A DNA stretch of 64,000 nucleotides. It comes from Rhynchopus euleeides. Lineage: Eukaryota > Euglenozoa > Diplonemea > Diplonemida > Diplonemidae. The position numbers and the translations under genes are program-made. A model generated the notes under the pieces. That model did not search any database, was not told where the DNA came from, and saw only the letters and a program-made list of their open reading frames with translations. Shown piece by piece: positions 46,301-57,076 of the stretch (the stretch's first letter is position 1; each line of letters opens with the position of its first letter). Where the stretch lies: the NCBI GenBank assembly GCA_963210315.1, contig OY723240.1, forward strand, positions 434,001 to 498,000, written 5' to 3'.

Positions 46301-47957
46301 CACGCACAAGAACTGCCAGAGCAGCAATGTTATTCGCAGCATTGTCGTGAGTGGTCAGCGTCGCTTCCCTCCCGTCCTTCAGCGCTGTCTCCCGAGACTC
46401 CCGGCCCGCCATGTTGGCGAGGGCAAACGCAACGGTCGCAGTGATGACCAGCAGGGACAAGCTCAGGCCGGTGCTTGCAATCCCAAGGGGAATCGATGTC
46501 CGGCGGTTCTCGGTTGCCAGCTCGATGGCGTTCTCACGCTGGCGCAGCACAAAGCAGAAAATGATACCCACCTCCACTACGCACAGCACCACGCACGCCA
46601 CCTCCAACGTGTTCCACTCCCAGGCAGACTCGGGGTCGGCATCGCCTGGCACCACAGTCACTGCACGCGTAGCTGCGTCTCGTGCAGGCGGCAGCGCTGG
46701 GATATCACCGCCCACAGCCAGCAACCCTGCACCTGGCATGGACCCCACATCCGCCACCACCCGCCTCTGCTCGGCGGCTGCCTTCAAGGCGGTGTAGTGT
46801 GGGTAGGTGATGGCGTGCACGGGGATTGTCACGCCCAGCGAAGGCCCTTCCACGAGGGTGTTGTCGTCGCCGTGATGGTAAGGGGCCACCACGACTGCGC
46901 GCACGCCCTGTGCCTGTGCCAGGCGCACCTGCGTGAAGGGGAGGCACGACCTCGACTCCTGCACGACCACAATCTTCCCGGAAAGCTGTGCATAATCGCT
47001 GGCACTGCAACCGCCGTCAGGCAGGTCCGAAACGACGAATAAACCATCCGGCATCTCTAGAGGCAGTTGCACTGTGTTCTGAAGCAGCGTCTCGCGCTTG
47101 CGTGGCAGCAGCGTGTTGCCCCACAAGCAGGCAGTCACACCTGCAATGCGCAACTCCAACGGACACCGCGAGCACAGCCGGTCCCGCAGCAGCGGCCTAT
47201 CGTGGCACATACCCGCCATACGTGGTGACGGGCACCCGTCCCCGAGGTCTGCCGCACTCGCGCCGCTGATCTGTGGCAGCTCGTCGCATCTGAACACCAC
47301 CTTCCCACGCACGGCCGCACCACGCTCCAGCGCCTCCCACAGCAGCAGACTGTGGTGCCGCGGCATCACCGCAGACGGGAAGTCCTCCAGACCCCACCCG
47401 GTGCCCCAGGACGGGAATGTCCGATCCACGCGGTTGTCTTTGCTCCAACTCGTTTTGATGGACATGACCGCACCGCCTGCGCGAGCCGCGCGCGCCACCG
47501 AGGGGTCGTAGCACGTCGAGCCCTGCAGCGCTATCTTCCCCGCTACATCCACCCCCCCGCTGGGCAGACACGACGACACATTCGCGCTAACATTCACGAT
47601 GTCATGCTCTACACCGTTCAGCGGGTGGTGCAGGTCGATGTGTGCGTCGGGTGCGTAGGGCGGGTAGTCGTTGTCGACGAGGCACACCACCATCCGCAGG
47701 TCGGCAGGCTGCGTGATCTCCAGCCGGAAGTTGCACCGCTCGTGGCACTGGTCTGACGTCGCCCAGCTGTCGAGGGAGCACAGGCGGTGCCGATCATCGG
47801 TCAGAACGGCGGGGTAAGGCCTCGTTGCGTAGCGCAGGACCAGACGGCTATACCAGAACCTGCCATCGCCCACACCGGATGGGCACGACGCCATGTCCGT
47901 TTCGCACTGCACGTCACCTGCGATGACCCCGCACAGCACAACAGCGACCCACGCCAT
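43308..47957 (-). CDS. Cache/HAMP receptor with PA domains, a LamG domain and a degenerate cyclase domain
   Basis: A single frame of 1549 residues from the ATG at 47957. The signal peptide is 1-18. Two PA-like domains lie outside (about 110-245 with GKIALQGSTCYD, and 310-410 with GKIVVVQESRSC). Two hydrophobic helices follow (about 447-472 and 489-515), then a large Cache-type sensor region (about 560-1185) with an inserted LamG/ConA-like module (about 966-1106). A third membrane helix lies at 1184-1206, a HAMP-like linker ends in YKSYMPQSL, and a class III cyclase-like domain covers about 1300-1500. That domain keeps GDRFSCTFNAA and the GxGxxxxGNMG segment. Its first metal-binding position reads VVNVTNWHD instead of the usual aspartate in F-x-D-I/V, so it is probably a catalytically dead regulatory domain. 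The protein is a likely surface sensor. Confidence 0.8.
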   Translation of the reverse strand: MAWVAVVLCGVIAGDVQCETDMASCPSGVGDGRFWYSRLVLRYATRPYPAVLTDDRHRLCSLDSWATSDQCHERCNFRLEITQPADLRMVVCLVDNDYPPYAPDAHIDLHHPLNGVEHDIVNVSANVSSCLPSGGVDVAGKIALQGSTCYDPSVARAARAGGAVMSIKTSWSKDNRVDRTFPSWGTGWGLEDFPSAVMPRHHSLLLWEALERGAAVRGKVVFRCDELPQISGASAADLGDGCPSPRMAGMCHDRPLLRDRLCSRCPLELRIAGVTACLWGNTLLPRKRETLLQNTVQLPLEMPDGLFVVSDLPDGGCSASDYAQLSGKIVVVQESRSCLPFTQVRLAQAQGVRAVVVAPYHHGDDNTLVEGPSLGVTIPVHAITYPHYTALKAAAEQRRVVADVGSMPGAGLLAVGGDIPALPPARDAATRAVTVVPGDADPESAWEWNTLEVACVVLCVVEVGIIFCFVLRQRENAIELATENRRTSIPLGIASTGLSLSLLVITATVAFALANMAGRESRETALKDGREATLTTHDNAANNIAALAVLVRALITEHALDSVLSMFAQFASRASIHRITAGDFDGTWHSFVGMYPRYQELARAEAGTLKVQILTTNGFFADLNLLNDHRTEAERGDGVSGDVASNNTGFPYGLMHSYSAYPPPVWDVEYFPAPLLNYSYALGSSWRNPLALFNSSSSPSTRVWHVARRAVDVRPIVDSHSIVMATPFFNKNGQYWGTLQATDLLSVVGVLVKKAVRGGSGMQKMTALIVDYTDGAIIANSAGDNVREEAVFPFINPKWYVSDVKLVQHLYTMQTIPAVHINALGAYLDKQQDGWVEHNGEFDQAEGSHQCPYFAKLRVAGGAAVDESGEDVKAESRGGGCGSCTVMDDDLGREVFVFDGNNVLHIYNNLTVGAPAVAKTRTSPVGQAWASNEPEYAESIVMSDGTECVARRPPGGGALGCFVRPAFTYVRYYTISMRVRPDDVAVNRQVRGAQLFSQTLSGETNVRVFADGEVSVNVMRRGCRVKGVPGGLPVGRWSTVTLVFAEATLSCSVYIDGMLWGQSYYMPTFFIHREQTYPYYAGQHFHGRMDNIMLFRETLTAAEVMSLHTAGEIVRDVPSRTWFVATKAITMDRQDDHRGASWSVAVVVPREEIMRQVDENNRVTMSNLAMREDITNKKLERKTNETVLVIVVISLFSVGVFLVFNSMLTRPFARYAVLMTEAAVMKVDELPQQESFIRELCAMDSAMHLMISSLKEYKSYMPQSLHFAGLQPSDAEGSEQSTPSGSIQSQSSSSSAGRAVIRQVLMCALSRRRFSFVVVNVTNWHDTAMHIPDTALLTVHADVLHRVLSVFNSNRGISEVFSGDRFSCTFNAAKNNTCHCASAASSAFQATGVIEKLAGESEHCAGIGASASAVSGNGRVGNMGNNLMKRFTCVSPVLTWGFALERFCRSRGLRVLADAAVCQDATYHFQMMLADAVIFPKQHPSPINVALIVGTKTGCVGEWMYQIDEASKSDPFHKWNKWARQVFQGTYEVWMCAHTPHATLPTHTE

Positions 47958-48022
47958 GTTTGCTTATATTCCAAGCGGAGCCTCATCTCCCGCCCGAGCC
48001 TGTTGGGAAGGACTACCGCTAT

Positions 48023-48121
48023 GAGGGCCCTCGCTACCAGTCACAGCTCGTCAGTCAGTGAGGGGAAGTGGGCTGTAGCTCACTTTTTCTCACTCAGTCA
48101 TATCTGGTGGCGAAGGCCCCC
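48023..48121. mobile_element. H2: 99-bp TIR element, TAT duplication
   Basis: The ends are GAGGGCCCTCGCTACCAG and the complement of GGGGGCCTTCGCCACCAG, flanked by TAT (48020-48022, 48122-48124). It is a relative of H1 at 26290. It lies 66 bp 5' of the receptor gene's ATG, so it probably sits in the untranslated leader or between that and the upstream gene. Confidence 0.78.
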
Positions 48122-48124
48122 TAT

Positions 48125-50271
48125 GAGGGGGTTTTGCTCTGTGAAGTGCAGTAAAGTGAGTTGCCTCACACACGCTGCTCTGTGACGAAGCACGTCCAGC
48201 AAGCTGCGGCACAGGCTGCTCCCCTGTGGGGGGAATGCGGTAAACATTATCCAAAAGCGTGAATGCCAGACGCAGACAGGGTGGGGATGGGGGGGGGGGG
48301 GGGGGGCGGTGCTGCACTGCCGCCTACGAACTGTGCAAAGCGTGCTCACACTCTGCCTGACAGCAGCGATCTGGGCGTGTCTCTGGACCCACAAGCCAAG
48401 TCGTGTGTAGCGCGCACAGGGATAGCCCACAGCACAGCAGGCTGTTTCCTGCAGGGGGCTTTATCACCCGAGGTAGAATAGAAATATATCTGCTGCCGCC
48501 TGCGCTTGCTGTAAATCCGTGCAGCTGACTTCCTTTGGCGTCAGCTTAGGCCGACAATCAGGAACCCCCCCCCATGTGGTGCCTATCTGAAGGCGAAGAG
48601 CTGACAGGAGGACGGGAGGAGATTGGCGGGCAGGTGTGTATCGTTGATCGAAACGAGAACACCCCACCGGGGTGGTGAAGCAGAAGGAAGCACAAAGATG
48701 ATCTCCCTTCACTCCATCGGGGGGGGGGGGGGTAATTATACCAGCTAGCAGGCAGTGGAAGAAGGCCCCCGCCCCACTTCTTCATACTTTGCCACGCCGG
48801 GTTACGGAGGCAGCCCTGTTCGGCATTTATGATTCAATCGAGAGCACACCGATCGAACCTCAATCAACATGTCTGATGCTACTATCCCCTTCCACTGTGG
48901 TTGCACACACACACGCACAGATACTGGAGGGGAGGTGCTATAGCTCGTGCAGGGCGACGGCCAGAGTACGCGTCGAAACCGGTGTCACGTCGTGTTGGGA
49001 AATCCTTCGGGAGTGCGATACTGGAGGAGAGGTGATCCTGCCCGTGCAGGGCGACACCGCCTTAAAACTTGATAACCACACACACACAGATACTGGAGGG
49101 GAGGTGCGATAGCTCGTGCATAGCAAACACAGCCGTAAATATCGGGCACCACACACAAAAGGAGAAGGTGTACCGCCTGTTCAGAGCTGTCCACACCTTT
49201 AAATCATCCCCACATCCACAACAGACACACCCACAGACATGCATCATTTAAAAGCGCACCAGAGCGCACCGAGCACACGCTGCCCTTGATGCAATCCCCG
49301 CTGTGACAACAACACTGTCTACACACAGAGAGAGAGAGAGAGAGAAAAAGGACTTAGTTTTTAACAAAGGCGCTGCGGTGCTTATTTTCCAGCCGAGGGC
49401 AACAGCAGACTGGACAGCGCCATGGGTGGAAGGAAAGGGGGGTTCCTTCAAAAGGAAAGGCCCGATGAGTGGAACGGATGTGCCCAGCAGGTAGGCTTAG
49501 TGGAAGTGGAAGGGGGGCGTGAGGAAAGAGGGGGCGGGGGGAGAGGGGAGGGGGGGGGGAGGGGCGTGAAGACGCCGGCACCCTCGACGGATAGGCGGGT
49601 AAGACCCCCTTCTGGCGGGGGAATCGCCGCAGGTGTTGGCAATCCACGCCGCTGTGTCGGCAAAGCTTGGTTGGGGCGATGCGGGTTTCCAGACAAAGCG
49701 TTTTCCCACAAAAGGAAGACTGTCGCCTGTGTGGAAACCAAAACGCGTGTTCGTGCAGAGAAGGGGGTCCCCACAACGACGAGAACTGATCCCGCTGCCT
49801 CACACACATCTGTGCACAATTGTGTGGGCATCTCGGTGATATATCCCTAAGACCAGGGCTCTGGCATGTCAATCCTACGGAATAGTAGTTCAATACCCTT
49901 TGTCCTCTTCCCCGAGAGGGTTGCATTGTATGATCCCAACCACCAGCACCGCTGCGGCAGCCGGAGCGCGGGGTGCCCTGTGCGCCGAAACTAAATCAAA
50001 CTAATCACAGCCATCCAGGCTGCCGTTTTGTTGCCGCAAAAAAACCCCCCACCCGTTTATCCTTGTTGGCACCGGACCTCAAAAGTGGCGGGCCTAAATA
50101 TGAATCGTCCTCTTTTGTGTAATGTCACGGGCATCGCATCGGTGATTGGACTACCCCACCCACCTCCACACCATCAACTGTACAGTGTAAACAACCATAT
50201 GCCCGACGGTGCACCTTCCCTTCCCCCCAAGAGGATGCAAACACGCCGCTGGCTGAGAGGCGCAGCTCACC
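48125..50271. other. Intergenic, no supported gene
   Basis: It holds a worn MITE copy right after H2 (GTGAAGTGCAGTAAAGTGAG, 48139-48172), long G runs (48290-48306, 48720-48732), a short tandem repeat (48917-49122), a GA microsatellite (49327-49345) and a purine-rich tract (49500-49565). Open frames on both strands are compositional. Confidence 0.5.
48917..49122. repeat. Three copies of a word of about 40 bp, spaced 80-100 bp
   Basis: GATACTGGAGGGGAGGTG and then a (TA)GCTCGTGCAGGGCGAC stretch recur near 48920, 49018 and 49088. The first and third copies are preceded by CACACACACA. It is non-coding, and its function is unknown. Confidence 0.65.
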
Positions 50272-53200
50272 TCATGCCGTCGAGTTGAGGCGGGCCGCCT
50301 CTGCGTTATGTCTGTCGACCTCGGCATTGTAGGAAGTGATGTAGTCGTCAATCAGGACGTCGATGTCGGGTCGCAGACGTTGGTACTTCTCCTGCTGAGG
50401 GTTGACGTAGGACAGCCCGTCGGAGTACCATCCGGACGGCAGGTTTTTGTGGTGCATTGCTGAGTTGATGTCCTCGATGTCCTGGTCCTGCAGGCTGTCG
50501 CGCGTGATCTGTGCGCGGCGCTTTTTCAGGTCGTACACAATCTCGCCCGAGCTGCCAGGGCTGTTGACGATGCTGCTTTTAGTGATGAGGTGGTGCTGCA
50601 CCTGGTCCCGCAGCAGGACCTCGTTCAGGCCCTGCCCGATGAAGACCATGTGCTGGCTGTGCCGCAGCACCGGGTCCTGCCCGAGCACCTTCACCCGAGT
50701 CTGGTGCGGCTTGCCCTTGGAAACCGTGACCTGCAGGTGCTCCCCGTCGCAGTGGAAGAAGGCCTTCATGCGCAGCACGCCCTTCGCGACGTCCCCGTGG
50801 TCTGACACCTTTGTCGAGAATTCCATCACCCGGTAGCGCGTGGTGATGAGGCGGGAGAACTTCACCTGCACCATCTGCAGCCCGCACGCCGACGGGTGGT
50901 GGTACTGCGGGTAGGGGTGGGTGTTTAGAGCAAAACCCACACGTGAGGCAGGGCACTCAAGGGGCGGCTTGCCTCATTCATACCAGGTGTGCGTGGGAAA
51001 GGCGGCGGGCGTTCTCCATCGCTTCGGCACGCAGATCCTTCGGCTGCAGCAGCCCTGCCATATGGTGCGTGGTGGTGCAACAAACGCTGGAGACCAACAA
51101 CACCCCCTCACACCCACACGAACGTTGATGCCCGACGACCCACACGCCAGCCTTTGTTTTGCATAGCAGGTCGCACCGAGCGAAACTCCAATGCCCTCCC
51201 CCACCACTGCCGCACCGCCACACCCTCAGCAACACATATACCACTATGGTCACGCGGCCGCCGAACGGAACCCCCACCCCCCCACCCTGCTCCTGATGCA
51301 CCCCACCCCACCCCCAACTGCCCCAACGCCCACAAGTAAATACCTTCCACTGCGTCGCTTTGGGAATACTTCACGTCGCAGACACTGTTCACCGTGCGTG
51401 CAAAGGTTTCGAGCTGGTTGACATTCAGCCCGCCTGATGACTGCCCCGCGGTGAGCAGCACTTGCCCCACAAACCCCGCCGTGAGCTGGCAGGCCAGCCC
51501 CGGGAGCAGCTGGAAGTTGTGCGGCGCAGACAGCGAGTTGGCGTACACCGAATCGCCGTGCAGCACGGCTGTGACGCTGTTAAGCCCCAGCGCCGGGATC
51601 TTCCGCGTCATCTGCGCCAGGTGGTGCACCACGAAGGGCAGCGGCGTGCACCCCGGCGGGGTATACAGGATCCGCCGCCGCCCCCCCAGCTCCGCCACCT
51701 CACGCACCTGCCTGTAGAAAATCATCGGGTCGAACGCCAGGCCCTCCTCGAGATCCTGCGCCAGCACGTGGCAGTGCTCCACCTCCTCCCCCGCCTTGCG
51801 CTGCCCGGCCTGCATGGTGGACAGCACGTTCGCAACATGCGCCACAAACTTGTGCTTCCCCACCCCGAGCCACCCCGCCACGATGTCGACCTTAATCTCC
51901 GCAGCACCTTCCACCGCCGGATCCATGCCGCGCGGTAGCAGCACTCCGCCCTGCCCAGGGTCGCCCGACTCCGCCAGACTCCTCGCAGTGTAAAACGCGC
52001 GGAACCCCGGGAACTCTTTCGCAAGGCTCCCCATCGCAGCGGTGTGCCCCTGCGAGACGGCCTCCACCTTCGTCAGGGCTGCGCCACCGTCATCCACCTT
52101 CTTGAAGGGGCGGTAGTCCTTCACAGTCTCGAAGACCTGGAGGCCGTGGTGCGACTTCCGCTGCTCCCGCGGCGTGACATAGTCGGAGAACCTCGCATGC
52201 TTTGTCAAAGCCTCCGGCAGGGCCTCAATGTAGTGCAGCACAGGGGCAGGGGCGGTGGTGCCCTCCTCCTCCTCCCCCGACCCGAGCGCCTTCTTCCACA
52301 CGGGGAGAACCTTCATCAGGCAGTCCTTCTTTGCCGGTGTGCCGGGTTTGAACACCACGGCAATGCACCTTTGGGGGGAAGCGGAAGCGCCCTCCATGGC
52401 GAAGCCAGCCTGCTGTGCGGCCCTCAGAGGGGTCCAGGGGGACCACGTCTCCTTGTGGGTGATGAAGATCACAGTCGGCTTCGCCAGCTCCGGTGGGTTG
52501 TAGATATCGATGCGTTCGGCGTGATCCGAAAAGACGAGCGGGGGGAGGCTGCCAAAGGCGGCATCGCTAAACACGATGCCCCCTGTGAAGCAGTGCACCG
52601 GGCCTGAGATCGGCACACCTCCCGCAAACCCGCCCACCGGGAGGTAGGCGTGCCCCCCGGTGATAGGCTCCGCCACCACCAGCAGCTGCGACAGCACGCC
52701 CCCGCCGCTGTCGGGGGAGCCCGACACCCTCCCCAGCACCTTGCGCATGCTCTGCTCCCCCTGGAGGCCGACGCCGTTGAACCTCCCCAAGCTGATCTGC
52801 GGGATCTGCTGCGTCAGCGTGAGGGTCAGCCCCGCCGCCCTCGCCACGGTATCCCCATAGAGCAGCCCACCCAGCACCTCGCCCGCGGGGGACAGCACCT
52901 GCTTCAGATGGAGCCGCATGTAGAGCACTGTGCCACGCGAGGTGGAAGTGGCGGAGGCGGCGGAGGCGGAGGGGGAGGAGCTGCCTGCTGAAGACGTGGT
53001 GTATGGGGCATTGTCCATCTGCCGGAATGTGACGGAGAGACCCGCGCAGCCATCGGCAACGCCTGCCCCGGGGAGGCTGGACACACCACAGTCGGATGCG
53101 GTCTTCCCGAAGATATCCTGAGCGCAGTTGATATCCGACTCCCCGTTTGACCCGAACCCGGGGTCGGATGCATACACCCCCTTGAGCCTCTCACAGGTCC

Positions 53201-54332
53201 TCCCCAACACGGCATACAGCATCGCCAGGCGTTGGAGGCATGCGCGTGACTCCGCCGTGGGGGGCTCTGCCGGAATCACGCCACGGGTGGCATCCGATGC
53301 GGGCCCAAAGCCCTCAACCCCGCAGTGCTCCCCCTGGAGGAAAACGGTGCGCGCTGCGCATAGGGGAGCTTGCGGGTCATACGCCTCGAGAGTGCCATGC
53401 AGGGGGAACCTCTCGCTGGGGGTGCCCGGAGGTGGGGTGGGGTCGCCGGCCTGCGCGCCGACCCTCCACCTCGCGTTGCATATGCCGTGCGCAGCGAGGG
53501 TCGGGCCTCGCCGGATGGACCCATAGGTGAAATATGTCTCGAGGTTCTCCGGGGTGAAGGCCGCAGGGTGGACCCCACGCTTTGCCGAGGTTGCGAAGAG
53601 CTGCAGCACGCCCCCCCAGTGCTGCGACAGGAGTGGGGCCTGCGCGGACACAGCAGCCGCAATCTCATGCGCCCCCACCTGCCGATAGACCTGCTCCATG
53701 TCAGGGTAGACATCCACAACCTCATGCACCATGGTGAAAAACTGCCGTTGCCCCTCGCTGTCCAGAGCATAGGATTGCACCAACGGCCACCGCTCCACAG
53801 CCATATGCCTCCCAGCATCGGGGGAGGGCGTATGAGGGGAGATGGCAACCCCGACGCGCCGCAGCCCCTCCATGCATCTGCGGAACCCTTCCATCTTGTG
53901 GGATTCGAAAAGGTCCTGGTTTTTATACGAGATTCTGTCGAGGGACACCACCTCGACCTGGGGCCAGGTCTGGGTAATGCGGGTGAGCTTTGGTCCGGCG
54001 AGGGGTGTTGTGTAAATTCGTGCCCCTCCGCGGGTCACGACGAGGATGGTGTCGTCGTAGTCGTCATCGAGGAGTAATGGAGTGAGCAGCTCAGACCCGC
54101 AAGCACCCAAGAGAACATAGTTCAAAGCCTGCAGGCAGCCAAGGTTGTCCTGGGAGTCCACACCTGCGATGAAGAGAATTGCATCGAGAGAGTGCTGGAC
54201 GAGCACCCTGCGGATACGATCCAACCGCACCAAGCTCTCCTGAGCTGTGTAGAGCACCTCCGCCTTCGAAGAGAGGGGCGCCGCATCGCCCAGCCCACTG
54301 CCGCCCCCCATCGGGTCGTAGAAGCTTGCCAT
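50272..54332 (-). CDS. DNAAF9 (C20orf194)/Shulin-like dynein assembly factor, two exons
   Basis: The first in-frame ATG is at 54332 (MASFYDPMGGG). Exon 1 runs to about 51350 (roughly 990 codons) and exon 2 from about 50922 to 50272 (roughly 215 codons, ending LNSTA). The 3' splice site is probably CTACCCGCAG before YHHPSACG. The donor is not settled: GGTATTTAC fits best as a signal but not in phase, while GTGAAG fits in phase. The family call rests on remembered anchors of the human protein: the early LDAILFIAGVDSQDN segment followed by LNYVLLG, VERWPLVQSYALD with FFTM, and ETYFTYGSI. Known members bind and package outer-arm dynein in the cytoplasm before it enters cilia. Length is comparable to the family's roughly 1200 residues. 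It implies a flagellated host. Confidence 0.72.
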
Positions 54333-55156
54333 TTTTAGAGGGGGGGGGCGGGGGGCGGGGGGCAATCACCCTTTGTTTTCCCTCTCGCTGTTCAGCCCCT
54401 TCAGAGGGAGATGGGTTTGTGGGGGGGCGGCGGTGGGCTGGGAGGCGCCGCACCCTCTCCGCCACGCAACCACGCTTTTGGGTTGCGGTGTGTACAGCCC
54501 ACGGGTCGCGGCACCCCCGCTTTGTGTGGAGCCTGCGGGGGGTGGGGGGAAGGTCGTGGAAGTAGCAGTAGAAGGAGAAGGAAGCACAAGGTTGGTCTCC
54601 CTTCAGTCGATATGCAGGTTGTGTGGCATTATTGCCTCAGGATTCGGGTTTTTCGGGCCAAATACCGAACGCCAAATTCGGAGGGGGCGGGGGGCGGGTC
54701 GGGATGGGGTATTCGTCAATCGCGAGAACACCACACACGCCTGCTGGTGGGGCGTGTCCTGCATGGTCTGCACCGCACAGATTCGTGCGTTGTGTTAGCA
54801 CAATTCAAAGAAAACTGGTGCAGGTGCAACACACCGCTCACATGGGCGGTGACTTGCACCACACTGAATACCGAGAAAACCGCTACAGAAGTATGAGCAC
54901 CACCGCTCGCATGGGCCCACACGGCCTGCCAGGTTCGAGAAGTGTTCGCAAGGGAGCGGCACCGTGAAAGTGTTTTCGGAGTTGGCGACGCCAAACTGAA
55001 AGGAAGAAGGTTCGCTGCCAGGCTTCTCTTCACTTGAATTGGGTTTGTCCGTTGACGCTGTTCTTCGTGAAGGAGTCACACGGGAACCCAAGGTACCAAA
55101 TTGCACTTGTAAATCTTGATGAAGTGCATGTGCCTCTGTCACGGAGAAGAAGAGGA
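54333..55156. other. Intergenic with dispersed repeat copy
   Basis: Positions 54715-55060 contain two blocks of the dispersed family seen at 29730-30030 and 34555-34700: ATTCGTCAATCGCGAGAACACC, less its last two bases, then GGTGACTTGCACCACACTG and AAGGAAGAAGGTTCGCTGCC. No gene. The stretch 54340-54600 is G-rich with homopolymer runs. Confidence 0.6.
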
Positions 55157-56794
55157 TTAAGCGAAAGTCCGACGAACTGGCGAAAGAGCGAGAAAAATAG
55201 TCAAAATAACCTCCCCAAAAACCCTGAATATGTTTGTGGGTATGTGGCAGGTGCAGGGGTCTCTCGGCCACTTTTTCTGACAAAAACCTGAAAAAACCTG
55301 AAAAAGGGCAAAGTGGGGGGGAGGGGGGGGCGTTTTAGGACGAGCCCGTATCTCACCATCGTCTTTCGGGCTGTCGTGTGTGTACTGGAGGTGACTGCCA
55401 TCATGTTGAGCTGCGGCAAACACAATCTCGCGATCTCCCTTCAGGCTGTCGTGTGCGTACTGGAGGTTTCTGCCGTCCTGTTGAACTGCGACAAGAACTA
55501 TCTCACGATCTGCCTTCAGGCTGTCGTGTGCGTACTCGAGGATACTACCGTCCCGTTCAATTACAGCAAGAACTATCTCGCGATCTCCCTTCAGGCTGTC
55601 GTGTGCGTACTGGAGGTTCCTGCCGTCCTGTTGAACTGCGGCAAGAACAATCTCACGATCTGCCTTCAGGCTGTCGTGTGCGTACTGGATGCCACACCCG
55701 CGCTGTTGAACTGCAGCAAGAACAATATCGCGATGTGCCTTCAGGCTGTCGTGTGCGTACTGGAGGTTTCTGCCGTCCCGTTGAACTGCAGCAAGAACTA
55801 TCCTACGATCTGCCTGCAGGCTGTCGTGTGCGTACTCGAGGATACTACCGTCCCGTTCAATTCCAGCAAGAACTATCTCACGATCTCTCTTCAGGCTGTC
55901 GTGTGCGTATGCGAGGTTACTGCCGTCTTGTTGAACTGCAGCAAGAACAATCTCACGATCTGCCTTCAGGCTGTCATGTGCGTACTGGATGCCACACCCG
56001 CCATGTTGAACTGCAGCAAGAACAATCTCGCGATCTCCCTTCAGGCTGTCGTGTGCGTATGCGAGGTTGTAGCTGTTCCATTGAACTGCAGCAAGAACAA
56101 TCTCACGATCTCTCTTCAGGCTGTCATCTGCGTACTGGAGGTTATTGCCGTCCTGTTGAACTGCAGCAAGAACTATCTCACGATCTGCCTTCAGGCTGTC
56201 GTGTGCGTACTGGATGCCACACCCGCCATGTTGAACTGCAGCAAGGACAAGCTCGCGGTCTGCTTTCAGGCTGTCGTGTGCGTAACGGAGGCTGATGCCG
56301 CGCTGTTGAACTGCAGCAAGAACAATCTCGCGGTCCCCCTTCAGGCTGTCGTGTACGTCCTGGAGGTTATAACACTTACTGCCTCGAATTGTAGCAAGAA
56401 CTATCTCACGGTCTCTCTTCACTGTGTCATGTGCGTTGCTCATCCATTTACACTGACAGCTGAGACCTGCTTGAAGGACCTCATCACGTGTCGTCACCCA
56501 CAGTGGGACCTCCCACAGCCGCTTCTCCCCACTGCGCACCGCATCGAGGTAACGGTCGGGACGGAGGGTCACGTCAACCACACACCCGGCTTCGACACCT
56601 GCATGGCTGCACAGAGGCTCGTCGTCGCACAACGCTTTGCCCCCGACCGACAGTTCCACATCTTGTTCCTCCACACCGTCAGGGTAGGGGAACGCCTCGC
56701 GTGCTCTGAGCTTCAGCCTGTCGGGATTCTCGTCCATCCCGATGTCGACAGCGTGTGTCACGCCTGCCGCTGTGTACGTCAGGAACACCTCCAT
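55157..56794 (-). CDS. Ubiquitin-like domain plus about 15 DUF4116 repeats
   Basis: The ATG is at 56794, with a CACTGCAG acceptor-like site 26 bases upstream. Residues 1-80 form a ubiquitin-like fold (strands around MEVFLTYTAAG and VELSVGGKAL). From about residue 115 to 480 there are 15 units of 25 residues, consensus YAHDSLKADREIVLAAVQQDG, matching DUF4116, a repeat family common in protists with no settled function. The last unit breaks off at DGEI, and the final 60 residues are Pro-rich and unlike the rest, so the real 3' end may use another exon. The next gene upstream also starts with a ubiquitin-like domain. Confidence 0.8.
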   Translation of the reverse strand: MEVFLTYTAAGVTHAVDIGMDENPDRLKLRAREAFPYPDGVEEQDVELSVGGKALCDDEPLCSHAGVEAGCVVDVTLRPDRYLDAVRSGEKRLWEVPLWVTTRDEVLQAGLSCQCKWMSNAHDTVKRDREIVLATIRGSKCYNLQDVHDSLKGDREIVLAAVQQRGISLRYAHDSLKADRELVLAAVQHGGCGIQYAHDSLKADREIVLAAVQQDGNNLQYADDSLKRDREIVLAAVQWNSYNLAYAHDSLKGDREIVLAAVQHGGCGIQYAHDSLKADREIVLAAVQQDGSNLAYAHDSLKRDREIVLAGIERDGSILEYAHDSLQADRRIVLAAVQRDGRNLQYAHDSLKAHRDIVLAAVQQRGCGIQYAHDSLKADREIVLAAVQQDGRNLQYAHDSLKGDREIVLAVIERDGSILEYAHDSLKADREIVLVAVQQDGRNLQYAHDSLKGDREIVFAAAQHDGSHLQYTHDSPKDDGEIRARPKTPPPPPHFALFQVFSGFCQKKWPRDPCTCHIPTNIFRVFGEVILTIFLALSPVRRTFA

Positions 56795-57076
56795 GGCGAC
56801 GCGTCTGTCGCAGCGCCCTGCAGTGTGGCGTGGTTCTGAATGACGCCGGCGGGTGGCAGTGGTGTCGGAAGGAAGGGCCGAGGGGGCGGTGGGAACGGTG
56901 GGATTGGTGCGCTCTCGCCAGCCAAAGCACTGCGGCAGGATGCCGATGGGACGAACCCCAAGAACCTAAAGTTTCTCGGATAGCCAGCTTCTCAATCTCT
57001 CTTGGGCGAAATGGGCTGAAGACACGCACACCCCGACCCCCCCTCCCCCCGCCCCTCCCCTTTTGCTGCTGCTTCG

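Noticed and set aside
44964-47042. 692-residue plus-strand frame opposite the receptor gene
   Set aside because: His/Arg/Cys-rich shadow of a minus-strand gene with clear domains.
55313-56839. 508-residue plus-strand frame opposite the DUF4116 gene
   Set aside because: It is open because of the 75-bp repeat; the minus strand matches DUF4116 and has a ubiquitin-like head and ATG.
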